The notes under the pieces were generated by a model. It was not told where the DNA came from and made no database searches. It was given only the letters and a program-made list of their open reading frames with translations. This document shows positions 17,157-24,555 of a stretch of 64,000 nt of DNA, in pieces; the stretch's first letter is position 1; every line of letters starts with the position of its first letter. Source of the stretch: CAVQZA01 sp963724805 (GTDB lineage Bacteria > Actinomycetota > Thermoleophilia > Gaiellales > Gaiellaceae); contig CAVRWA010000001.1 of assembly GCA_963724805.1 (NCBI GenBank), forward strand, positions 124,001-188,000, read 5' to 3'. The position numbers and the translations under genes were made by a program.

Positions 17157-18977
17157 TCATGCGTACGTGAGGCCGTGCCCGAGCGGGTACAGGGGCGCTT
17201 CGGAGTCGCACGGCACGTCAGGCAGCTGCCGGTCGGCCGCAGCCATCGACGAGGGCAGCTCGAAGGGGAGCTTCCCGCCAGGCGAGAAGCGGCCGAAGAC
17301 GAGGTCGAGGATCGCCTCGGGGCTCGCGCCGAAGCTGCCGACCACGGCACTGCAGGCCTCGGCGAGCTCGGTCAGGACGGCCGGGCGCTCGAGGTGGACC
17401 ACGAGAATCGTCGGGACGGCGCGGGCCAGCTCGAGCAGGCGGTCGCGCTCGTCGGCCGGGAACTCGAGGCTTCCCGCGTGGAAGACCGACTCGATGAACG
17501 TTGCCGTGCGAGGCTCGTACGGCGCGTTGCGGAACACGATCGCAGCGTCGGCGTCTTCCGGCCGCGAGACGACCTCGCCGTAGGCCGCTGCCGCCTCCGC
17601 GGACAGGCCGTCGACGTGGATCCGCGCCCCGGGCGAGAGCGGAAGGACGCCGTCGTTCGCGATCAGCACCATCGCGCGGCGCTGGGCGTCGGCACCCGCC
17701 GCCCTGAACTCCTCGCAGCCGCAGAGCGTCGCCGCAGCCTCGGGATCGACGTACGGGTCCTCGAAGAGCCCGAGGCGGAACTTGTCGCGCAGGATCCTTC
17801 GCGCCGACTCGTCGATGCGCGACTCCTGAATCCGTCCGGCCCGGACGAGCTCGACCACGACGTCGGGCAGATTCTCTCCGCCGAATTGGTCGCACCCGGC
17901 CTCGATGATCCTCGCGACCCGCTCGGCGACGTCGAGCTCCTCCACGCCCCACGCCTTTGCCTCCCAGATCGAGCCGTCGGGCATCGGCAGGTCGCTGACG
18001 AGCCCCCAGTCGGTGCAGACGACGCCGTCGAAGCCGAAGCGGCCGCGCAGCATGTCGGTGACGACCTGGCGGTTGAAGCTGAAGCCGACCGGCTCGAGGT
18101 CGGTCCCGATCGGGCGGCCGTAGTACGGCATGATCTGCGCGGTGCCGGCGGCGAAGGCCGACTCGAACGGCCGGAGGTGCTCCTCGAAGCGGCCGCCCGG
18201 GTAGACCTGATCCTTGCCGTACGGAAAGTGCGGGTCCTCGCCGTCGGCCTGCGGGCCGCCGCCGGGGAAGTGCTTCGTCATGCAGGCCACGCTGTCCGGG
18301 CCCAGCTCGTCCCCCTGGAAGCCGCGGATGTAGGCCGCCGTGAGCCGGCAGACCAGCTCGAAGTCCTCGCCGAACGTGCCGAGGATCCTCGCCCAGCGCG
18401 GCTCGGTGGCGACGTCGGCCATCGGGTGGAGGGCCACGTGTATGCCGACGGCGCGGTACTCCCGGCGGGCGATCTCGCCGAAGCGGCGCACGAGCTCCTC
18501 GTCCCGCGTAGCGCCGAGCCCGATCGGCTCCGGCCACTGCGAGAACGAGCCGGACGCCCAGCTCGTCGCCGGGTTCTCGTCGAACGAGTGGCGTGGATCC
18601 GACGAGATCGTGACCGGGATCCCGAGCCGCGTCCCCTCGGCCAGGCGTTGCAGCCGGTTGTGCCACTCGGCGGTCGCGCGCGCATCGGGCGTGAAATAGA
18701 GGTTGAAGTGATTGAGGTGGCGCTCGGCGACGAGCCCCGTCGTGCCGGCGCCGCCGAACATCGAAGGGCCTTCGAGCAGCTCGCCCCCCTCCCCGATCCC
18801 GATCGGCGGGTGGAACATCAGGCCCGCCTTCTCCTCGAGCGTCATCCGGCCGAGGAGGTCGTCAACCCGCTCCTCGAGCGGGCGCCGCGGATCCTCGTAG
18901 GGGTCGAGCTCCCCGTTGCCGTTGAGGTCGCGGACGCGCCGACCGTCTACCTCGAACGTGACCGGGTCCGCCGCCAT
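17157..18977 (-). CDS. Glycoside hydrolase family 3 (beta-glucosidase-like)
   Basis: 606 residues without signal peptide. The GH3 N-terminal barrel has MTLEEKAGLM, KHFPGGGPQADGEDPHFPYG (the KHF substrate-binding motif) and the nucleophile Asp in GFDGVVCTDWGL. The C-terminal alpha/beta sandwich is shorter and ends LPFELPSSMAA...YPLGHGLTY, the usual GH3 finish. Retaining exo-glycosidase on beta-linked sugars; exact substrate not readable. An EF-hand-like DLNGNGELDPYEDP at residues ~18-31 could bind calcium. Divergent from the SigJ-type sigma gene across 57 bp. Confidence 0.88.
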   Translation of the reverse strand: MAADPVTFEVDGRRVRDLNGNGELDPYEDPRRPLEERVDDLLGRMTLEEKAGLMFHPPIGIGEGGELLEGPSMFGGAGTTGLVAERHLNHFNLYFTPDARATAEWHNRLQRLAEGTRLGIPVTISSDPRHSFDENPATSWASGSFSQWPEPIGLGATRDEELVRRFGEIARREYRAVGIHVALHPMADVATEPRWARILGTFGEDFELVCRLTAAYIRGFQGDELGPDSVACMTKHFPGGGPQADGEDPHFPYGKDQVYPGGRFEEHLRPFESAFAAGTAQIMPYYGRPIGTDLEPVGFSFNRQVVTDMLRGRFGFDGVVCTDWGLVSDLPMPDGSIWEAKAWGVEELDVAERVARIIEAGCDQFGGENLPDVVVELVRAGRIQESRIDESARRILRDKFRLGLFEDPYVDPEAAATLCGCEEFRAAGADAQRRAMVLIANDGVLPLSPGARIHVDGLSAEAAAAYGEVVSRPEDADAAIVFRNAPYEPRTATFIESVFHAGSLEFPADERDRLLELARAVPTILVVHLERPAVLTELAEACSAVVGSFGASPEAILDLVFGRFSPGGKLPFELPSSMAAADRQLPDVPCDSEAPLYPLGHGLTYA

Positions 18978-19034
18978 GCGTCGATCATACGCGCCGTGTT
19001 ACGTCGAGCCGGGCTCGATCGTCAGTGCTATGAG

Positions 19035-19931
19035 ATGACGACGATGGACGAGCACGACCTGTTGTCAGAGCGATTCGAGGAGCACCGCCCACACCTGCGG
19101 GCGGTGGCCTACCGGCTGCTCGGGTCAGCAGCCGAAGCCGACGACGCCGTGCAGGAGTCGTGGCTGCGGCTGAGCCGGTCCGACGTCAGCGAGGTCGAGA
19201 ACCTCGGCGGCTGGCTGACGACCGTCGTCGCCCGGGTGTCGCTCGACATGCTGCGCTCGCGCGCCTCGCGGCGCGAGGAGCTCGGGGACGCATATGTGCC
19301 CGACTCGCTCGTGAGCCCTTCCGACGAGAGCGACCCCGAGCGCGAGGCGATGCTGGCCGACTCGCTCGGCCCCGCTCTGCTCACAATCCTCGACACGCTG
19401 GGTCCGGCCGAGCGGCTCGCCTTCGTGCTGCACGACATGTTCGCCGTCCCGTTCGAGGAGATCGGCGCGATCCTGGGCCGCTCCCCGAACGCCTCGAAGC
19501 AGCTCGCGAGCCGCGCCCGGCGCCGGCTGCAGGGATCGACCCCGGCCTCGGACGCCGACCTGGCCCGCCAGCGAGAGGTCGTGGCCGCCTTCCTCGCCGC
19601 CTCGCGCGGCGGCGACTTCGAGGCGCTGCTCACCGTGCTCGACCCGGAGATCGTGCTCCGGGCCGACCGCGCAGCCGTGCAGATGGGCGCGCCCGCAGAG
19701 GTGCTCGGAGCCGCGGCCGTGGCCGGCGTCTTCTCGGGTCGCGCCCTGGAGGCCCAGCCCGCGCTTGTCGGCGGCAAAGCCGGAGTCGTGTGGGCTCCGG
19801 GAGGAGCGCCGAAGGTCGCGTGGGACCTCACGATCGCGGGCGGCACGATCGTGCTGATCGAGATGATCGCCGACGCCGCGAGGCTCGAGGAGCTCGACCT
19901 CGTTGTGCTCGGGACGACAAGCCGACGCTGA
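19035..19931 (+). CDS. sigJ: ECF41/SigJ-type sigma factor with C-terminal SnoaL-like domain
   Basis: 298 residues from ATG 19035. Region 2 (~8-75: FEEHRPHLRAVAYRLLGSAAEADDAVQESWLRL) and region 4 (~115-170: LGPAERLAFVLHDMFAVPFEEIGAILGRS) are clear. A SnoaL-like extension (~185-295) follows with VAAFLAASRGGDFEALLTVLDP. ECF41 sigma factors carry this extension as a built-in regulator instead of an anti-sigma factor, and usually sit next to their target gene. The next gene starts 18 nt downstream and is the likely target or partner. The symbol follows the family name only. Confidence 0.9.
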   Translation: MTTMDEHDLLSERFEEHRPHLRAVAYRLLGSAAEADDAVQESWLRLSRSDVSEVENLGGWLTTVVARVSLDMLRSRASRREELGDAYVPDSLVSPSDESDPEREAMLADSLGPALLTILDTLGPAERLAFVLHDMFAVPFEEIGAILGRSPNASKQLASRARRRLQGSTPASDADLARQREVVAAFLAASRGGDFEALLTVLDPEIVLRADRAAVQMGAPAEVLGAAAVAGVFSGRALEAQPALVGGKAGVVWAPGGAPKVAWDLTIAGGTIVLIEMIADAARLEELDLVVLGTTSRR

Positions 19932-19949
19932 AAGGAAAACGGTGACCGC

Positions 19950-20357
19950 ATGCTTGCGATGACCAAGTATCCGAAGGAGTACATCGCCGAATGCCGCTCG
20001 AGGGTCGCCTCGGACGTCGAGGCCTACAAGCGCGTCGCGGCGGCGGCCGGAGACGCGGCAGCGGCCTTCGAGCCTGTCTTCTTCAACAACATGGTGATGG
20101 TCCTCGATGCCTACTTCGCTCACAGGACGAGGGCGCTCGAAGGCAAGGACGGCAACGCGCTGAACGAGGTCAGGGTGCTGTGCAACTCGATGATGCTCCA
20201 CGACGACGTCATGACCGCGGACAAGTCGATCAAGCTCTCCCCGGACGACTCGGTGGTGAAGATCCAGTTCGGCGAGAAGATCGCGCTCGGCGAAGGCGAC
20301 TTCTCCCGCCTGGCCGCCGCGTTCTTCTCCGAGCTCGAGAGCAGGTACCAGGGCTAG
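19950..20357 (+). CDS. SigJ-linked protein of unknown function
   Basis: 135 residues; ATG 19950 (or 19959) follows AAAGGAAAA. It is probably all-helical with conserved-looking KYPKEYIAECRSRV, FNNMVMVLDAYFAHRTRALEGKDGNALNEV and LGEGDFSRLAAAFFSELESRY. The H-R-x-R-A-x-E-G-K-D-G-N-x-L-N-E-V block suggests a defined family, but I do not recognise it. The 18-bp gap behind an ECF41 sigma gene, where carboxymuconolactone decarboxylases or oxidoreductases often stand, suggests it belongs to the sigma regulon. Confidence 0.65.
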   Translation: MLAMTKYPKEYIAECRSRVASDVEAYKRVAAAAGDAAAAFEPVFFNNMVMVLDAYFAHRTRALEGKDGNALNEVRVLCNSMMLHDDVMTADKSIKLSPDDSVVKIQFGEKIALGEGDFSRLAAAFFSELESRYQG

Positions 20358-20382
20358 CCCCTGCGCAGTCCGGCTTCTAGAG

Positions 20383-21306
20383 TTGCGGCTCGTGACGAAG
20401 CCGCTCCTCCTTGCGCTGGCGCTCGTCCTCGTCGGCACTCCCGGGGCGGCCGGCGCGCACGGGCTCGGAGGCGGCGACACCGCCCCCGCCGCACCGCGCC
20501 TCGTCCCACATCTGCCCACGATCGAGGACCCGGGCCTAGCGGCGTCGCTCGCCGGGATCGGCCTCTCGTACGGCGGCTGGACGGGGCTCTTCGTCGAGGA
20601 TCTCGAGACCGGCGCGTACGCGGGCTGGAACGAAGAGGCGAGCTTTCCCGCCGCCTCGACCGTGAAGATCGGCGTGATCGCGGAGGGGATCCGGCGCTTC
20701 GGCTTCGGCCCCGGCTCTCGCATCGACGGCGACCTCCGCGCGATCGGGCAGTGGTCGTCGAACGCGGCCGCGAACCGCGTCTTCACACTGGTCGGCGGCG
20801 TCGGTCCCACGGAGCAGGCGCTGCACCGACTCGGGATGTTCGCGAGCACCTACCCGGGGCCTTATCGCCTCGAGCCGGAGGAGGAGAAGCCGAAGCAGGA
20901 GCCCAAGAGAGCCACCCGGTCGTCGGCCGGGACGCCGACTCCGCCGCCGAGCCGTCACACGCGCGTCACCACGGCGCGCGACCTCGCGCGGGCGTTCTTC
21001 CGTCTCCAGGCGGCAGCTGCGGGCCAGCGCTGGGCGATCCTCGCAACGGGGCTCTCCGCGCCCGACGCCCAAGCAGCCCTCGGCTATCTGGCCCTCGCCA
21101 GCCCGGACACGAGCCTGCTCGCGTATCCCGCCGGGACACGACACGCCGAGAAGGACGGCTGGCTCCACGACGTTCGCGCAACCGCGGCGATCGCCTACCT
21201 GCGGCGAGGTACCAGAATCGTCGTCGTGCTCGTGTACCGACCAGGGGTCACGGACGCCGAGGCGCGCGCTCTCGGCAGGAGCGTCTCGGCGCTCGCGTTC
21301 CGGTAG
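20383..21306 (+). CDS. Class A beta-lactamase-like serine hydrolase, exported
   Basis: 307 residues from TTG 20383; GTG 20392 is an equally possible start and neither has a clear Shine-Dalgarno. Signal peptide (LLLALALVLVGTPGAAGAHG). The catalytic SxxK is in FPAASTVKIGV, the SxN equivalent in QWSSNAAAN, and the KTG equivalent is AEKDGW, with D in place of T. A Pro/Lys-rich insert (EEEKPKQEPKRATRSS) interrupts the middle. These proteins are mostly uncharacterised; true beta-lactamase activity is not implied because the Glu166 loop is not evident. Confidence 0.75.
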   Translation: MRLVTKPLLLALALVLVGTPGAAGAHGLGGGDTAPAAPRLVPHLPTIEDPGLAASLAGIGLSYGGWTGLFVEDLETGAYAGWNEEASFPAASTVKIGVIAEGIRRFGFGPGSRIDGDLRAIGQWSSNAAANRVFTLVGGVGPTEQALHRLGMFASTYPGPYRLEPEEEKPKQEPKRATRSSAGTPTPPPSRHTRVTTARDLARAFFRLQAAAAGQRWAILATGLSAPDAQAALGYLALASPDTSLLAYPAGTRHAEKDGWLHDVRATAAIAYLRRGTRIVVVLVYRPGVTDAEARALGRSVSALAFR

Positions 21307-21782
21307 AGCCCTGGTTCCTCCGAGCGCCCGCGACCGTCCGGGGAGGTGCGGGCGGCTCGGGAAACGCACAGGGGATGGCAAGACTCCGGCACCGAGAGCG
21401 TTGCCGGGGCCGAGAGAAGTCCTGACCTCGCTACGAACCGCGTGGCCCGAGGAAGACTCTGCCCCGGCAACCGATCCTCATCTGGCGCGCTGATCCTTCA
21501 TCGGTCGCGACAGGGTTGCTCCGTACTAGACGAAAGGCCGGACCTTCGCCCGACGGGCCGCTCTCGAGGCGTCAGTCACCCGTTCAGGGGTCACGCCTGC
21601 CAATCAGGCGACCGAAATCGCAACTGGCGGCAGCTGCGAGCTGAAGGTCCCGGGCCTCAGCCACGATCCCCTTTGTGAGCGCCTCGGCTGCACTACTCAC
21701 GTGACGGAGGTGTGGTCGATTGGGCAGCGTTCAGCACGGGAGAGCCGGCCGAAGCGAATCGCAAACGACGAGGCCGATTGCC
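21307..21782 (+). other. Intergenic stretch, nothing recognised
   Basis: 476 bp before the SpoIID-type gene. No frame has convincing coding character and no known riboswitch was recognised, although a long 5' leader is possible. Confidence 0.4.
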
Positions 21783-22916
21783 ATGAGGGCCGTCCCGCTC
21801 GCGATCGCGCGGCGCGGGCTTGCAGCCGGACTCGCGGTCGCTCTCTCGTTTCTGGCCGCCGCTGCGCCAATCTCGGCCGAACCGTCTGCGAAGCTCGTCA
21901 GCAGCCTCACCATCAGCGGCCATGGCTTTGGACACGGAATCGGTCTTTCGCAATGGGGTGCCGAAGAACGCGCAAAGGCCGGTCAGTCGCACCAGCAGAT
22001 CCTGAGCTTCTACTACCCCGGGACGACGATCGGGGCCGCGCCAACGCGCAACGTGCGAGTCCTCCTGGCCCAGCAGCCCCTTCTGAACATCGGATCACGC
22101 GCGGGCTTCACGGTCGTCGACGCGAGCGGCCGCAAGGTCGCTCTCGCCGCGGGGCATTACCCCGTCGCGGCGGATGGCAATGTCGACGGACGCTCGCTGA
22201 CCTTGCCGATCACCGTAGAGCCGGGCAGGGAGCCGGTCATGCTCGGCGGCAGCCGCTACCACGGCACGCTGACGGTTGGCGACGACGGCAGCCGGCTCTA
22301 CGCCGTGAACACGCTCGATCTGGAGCAATATGTCGGCGACGTCGTCTCGTTCGAGAACCCGGCCTACTGGCCGCCGGAGGCGCTACGCGCTCAGGCGATC
22401 GCGTCGCGCTCCTACGCGCTCGCGAATCTCCGACCGGACGAGGACTGGGACCTCTACCCGGACGACCGCTCGCAAAACTACGCCGGGCTCCGGAAGGAGT
22501 ATCCGACAGCCGTCGCTGCGGTGTCAGCGACGAAGGGCCAGGTCCTCCGCTATCGCGGCCAGACCGTGAACGCGCTGTTCTCGGCGTCGAACGGCGGCCT
22601 GACGAGCACGAACGAGGGTGTCTGGGGCGGGCCAGAGCTGCCGTACTTCACGATCCGTTCCGACCAGTTCGACGCCCGTAGCCCCGCGAGCACTTGGGGT
22701 CCCGTTCGAGTTGCGATCTCGACCATACGGCGGGGCTTCCCAGATCTCCCCTCGGCCGGAATCGTGAGCATCCGTGTCGCGACGAACACGGCCGACCGCG
22801 TCTCGTCCCTCACCTTCGTGGGAACGGACGGATCGACCGTCGAGATCGACGGCCGAAGCTTCCAGCAACGACTCGGGTTGCGCTCCACCTACCTGTCCCT
22901 CGTGCCCACGTACTGA
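21783..22916 (+). CDS. SpoIID/LytB domain protein, secreted
   Basis: ATG 21783 is preferred because it opens a clean signal peptide (MRAVPLAIARRGLAAGLAVA); a TTG at 21720 is also in frame. The SpoIID domain shows ISGHGFGHGIGLSQWGAEERA, YVGDVVSFENP, WPPEALRAQAIASRSYAL and the SNGGLTST segment. SpoIID proteins are lytic transglycosylase-like enzymes acting on peptidoglycan. In this copy the GHGxGLSQ block comes before the catalytic module, a circularly permuted order common in actinobacteria. C-terminal ~100 residues form an appended beta domain. Function in wall remodelling is inferred. Confidence 0.85.
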   Translation: MRAVPLAIARRGLAAGLAVALSFLAAAAPISAEPSAKLVSSLTISGHGFGHGIGLSQWGAEERAKAGQSHQQILSFYYPGTTIGAAPTRNVRVLLAQQPLLNIGSRAGFTVVDASGRKVALAAGHYPVAADGNVDGRSLTLPITVEPGREPVMLGGSRYHGTLTVGDDGSRLYAVNTLDLEQYVGDVVSFENPAYWPPEALRAQAIASRSYALANLRPDEDWDLYPDDRSQNYAGLRKEYPTAVAAVSATKGQVLRYRGQTVNALFSASNGGLTSTNEGVWGGPELPYFTIRSDQFDARSPASTWGPVRVAISTIRRGFPDLPSAGIVSIRVATNTADRVSSLTFVGTDGSTVEIDGRSFQQRLGLRSTYLSLVPTY

Positions 22917-22932
22917 GGCGCGCGCCGGCCGT

Positions 22933-23124
22933 CTATGCGTCGGGCTCCGCGGGGCGATCGTTCCCTGGTCGGCCCCCGCATTCGCGCTCAGCGCACTCGG
23001 GGCAATAGATCACCACGAGCGGCTGCTCGTCCTCGCCGGGTACCTGGGCGCGGACGCCGAGCCACCCTCGAGCCGCGTGCTCAGTTTCAGCCTCGCACTC
23101 CGCGCAGCGCAGGATCATGGGCAA
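22933..23124 (-). CDS. Small zinc-ribbon protein, second copy
   Basis: 63 residues, start ATG 23124. CAEC near the N-terminus and YCPECAERE about 32 residues later give the same two-knuckle pattern and AERE tail as the protein at 2873-3073. Its start overlaps the end of the upstream gene (stop 23115), so the two are translationally coupled. Function unknown. Confidence 0.55.
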   Translation of the reverse strand: MPMILRCAECEAETEHAARGWLGVRAQVPGEDEQPLVVIYCPECAERECGGRPGNDRPAEPDA

Positions 23125-23417
23125 GGGAATGCTTCCCAGAACGCGCTCGCGCCGGCGTCGTCCGGCAGGTCGGCGAGGCGGGCGAACGCCTGTCGCTCTG
23201 ATCCCTCCCAGGCACGGCCGCCCTCAGGCCGCGCGACCACGGCCATGATCCACACGAGGTCGCCGAGCGTTCCGGCGACTACGGCATCTCCGAGCTCCGC
23301 CGTCCTGAGGCTGACCCCGACCCGGTCGAGCTCGGCGTCGATCGCCGCGCCAAGGTCGAACGCACCCGGCGCCGCCGGCTGTGGCGTCGACCGGGCGAAT
23401 GTCTGGGGTTCCCACAC
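23115..23417 (-). CDS. Small hypothetical protein coupled to the zinc ribbon
   Basis: 100 residues, mostly helical: LGAAIDAELDRVGVSLRTAELGDAVVAGTLGDLVWIMAVVARP with an acidic/aromatic C-terminus. No domain recognised. It overlaps the zinc-ribbon gene by 10 nt, which supports a real two-gene operon. Upstream (23418-23704) lie a long hairpin and four dyad repeats, which may regulate it. Confidence 0.5.
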   Translation of the reverse strand: MWEPQTFARSTPQPAAPGAFDLGAAIDAELDRVGVSLRTAELGDAVVAGTLGDLVWIMAVVARPEGGRAWEGSERQAFARLADLPDDAGASAFWEAFPCP

Positions 23418-23479
23418 CCACAGAACCTATGCCCGACACGTCTGCCCGACGCTGGTCTTCACGGTAGCCCGAAGCTCGA

Positions 23480-23521
23480 CCAAAGCTAGGGAGCGCCTCT
23501 CGGCGCTCCCTAGTGCTTGGT
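23480..23521 (-). terminator. Long hairpin, terminator-like
   Basis: CTAGGGAGCGCC - TCTC - GGCGCTCCCTAG is a perfect 12-bp stem (23486-23497 with 23502-23513), extended by a bulged ACCAAAG/TTGGT pairing. No T tract on either side. Confidence 0.45.
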
Positions 23522-23538
23522 CTGTCGCGAGGGGCCTG

Positions 23539-23641
23539 GGAGAACTCCGATCCGGGGGGACCCAGGAGAGCTCCGACCCGCTGATTCCTCAAGGCCTTGG
23601 AGAGCTCCGACCCCGATCAGGGCCAAGGGAGGATTCCGACC
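23539..23641. repeat. Four spaced dyads GGAGARCTCCGAYCC
   Basis: GGAGAACTCC (23539), GGAGAGCTCC (23565), GGAGAGCTCC (23599) and GGAGGATTCC (23628) each continue GA(T/C)C. Starts are 26, 34 and 29 bp apart with unrelated filler. They sit between the response-regulator stop (23705) and the start of the small operon at 23417, so they look like an array of binding sites for one protein. The spacing is too irregular and the repeats too short for CRISPR. Confidence 0.55.
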
Positions 23642-23704
23642 TTACGATGCACTTCGGCACCGGCGGCGACTCCCTGAACCCTCACTCGAGTGAATCGGCC
23701 CGCA

Positions 23705-24334
23705 TCAAGCCGCCGGCGCGTATGTCTCCGTCGCGAGCCCGTGCTCGTAGGCCCAGCGCGCAGCGCCCGTCCGGTTGGTCAAGTCGAGCTTCCTGTAGAC
23801 GTTCGTGAGATGGAACTTCACGGTCTGCTCGGACACGGAAAGATCTTGCGCGATTCTCTTGTTCGAGAAGCCTCGTGCGAGCGCGGCCAGAATCTCCTGC
23901 TCACGGCTCGTCAGGCCGGCGCCGTCGACCGGATCGGGCACGAACGGCGAGCCGCCGAGGGCGGTAAACGTCGTTCCGCCGACGATCTGGCGGATCGCTG
24001 CGCCCAGGTCACCAGGGGCGATCGTCGTGAGGATAACCCCGCTCGCGCCGTACAAGCACGCCTTGTGCATCTGCTCGACGTTCGCATCGGTCGCCAGCCC
24101 GATCACCAGTACGCCGTCGTGTTGGCCTCGAATGCGCGTCAACGCCGTCTGCGCATCGATGCCGGGTAGCTGGAGATCGAGGAGAACGAGGTCGGGCTGG
24201 GTCTGCGCTATGCGCGGAAACAGCCTCGGCCCTGAGTCCGCCTCGCCGACCACCTCGAAACCCTCTTCTCCCTCGAGCGCGCGCAGGATTCCAGCGCGCG
24301 TCAACCCGTGACCGTCCGCCACCAATAGCCGCAT
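23705..24334 (-). CDS. NarL/FixJ-type response regulator, atypical receiver
   Basis: 209 residues. The receiver (~1-118) keeps the phospho-acceptor Asp in LVLLDLQLPG. The acidic pair reads VADGHGL (one Asp replaced by Gly), and the conserved Lys near GVILTTIAPGDL is missing. The LuxR-type HTH (~140-200) is intact: LTSREQEILAALARGFSNKRIA and VSEQTVKFHLTNVYRKLDL. Loss of the Mg-binding Asp and the Lys suggests phosphorylation-independent or altered control. No histidine kinase is nearby, so it is an orphan. It is followed on its strand by an array of dyad repeats. Confidence 0.88.
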   Translation of the reverse strand: MRLLVADGHGLTRAGILRALEGEEGFEVVGEADSGPRLFPRIAQTQPDLVLLDLQLPGIDAQTALTRIRGQHDGVLVIGLATDANVEQMHKACLYGASGVILTTIAPGDLGAAIRQIVGGTTFTALGGSPFVPDPVDGAGLTSREQEILAALARGFSNKRIAQDLSVSEQTVKFHLTNVYRKLDLTNRTGAARWAYEHGLATETYAPAA

Positions 24335-24493
24335 GTATTCCTCTCGCCGCAGTTGCCCTCGCGTCCCGATGATCCTTTCGGCCCGCGCCTATCTCATGAA
24401 GCACAGTAGGCGCGGAGCACCACCGACGAAATCCCTCGAACGCGTGATGATGAACGGGACTACCGTCGATCCCTCGATCGGGGCCACGGCAAC

Positions 24494-24537
24494 CCGGCCA
24501 CTGTGGCGCGACCGGAGAGAAGCGCCACAGTGGCCGG
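24494..24537 (-). terminator. 16-bp perfect hairpin after the deacetylase gene
   Basis: CCGGCCACTGTGGCGC (24494-24509) pairs without mismatch with GCGCCACAGTGGCCGG (24522-24537), loop 12 nt. It lies 19 bp after the deacetylase stop, a likely operon terminator though without a T tract; no copy was noticed elsewhere. Confidence 0.55.
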
Positions 24538-24555
24538 ATCTTGTCCTACGAAACG

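Noticed and set aside
17019..19034. Long frame leading into the sigma factor (would make a 970-residue protein)
   Set aside because: It is the shadow of the GH3 gene on the other strand; the sigma factor starts at 19035.
20383..21306. True class A beta-lactamase
   Set aside because: SxxK and SxN are present but the Glu166 loop is not evident and KTG is KDG, with an insert in the middle.
23539..23641. Degenerate CRISPR array
   Set aside because: Repeats are only ~14 bp, spacing varies from 26 to 34 bp and there are no cas genes.
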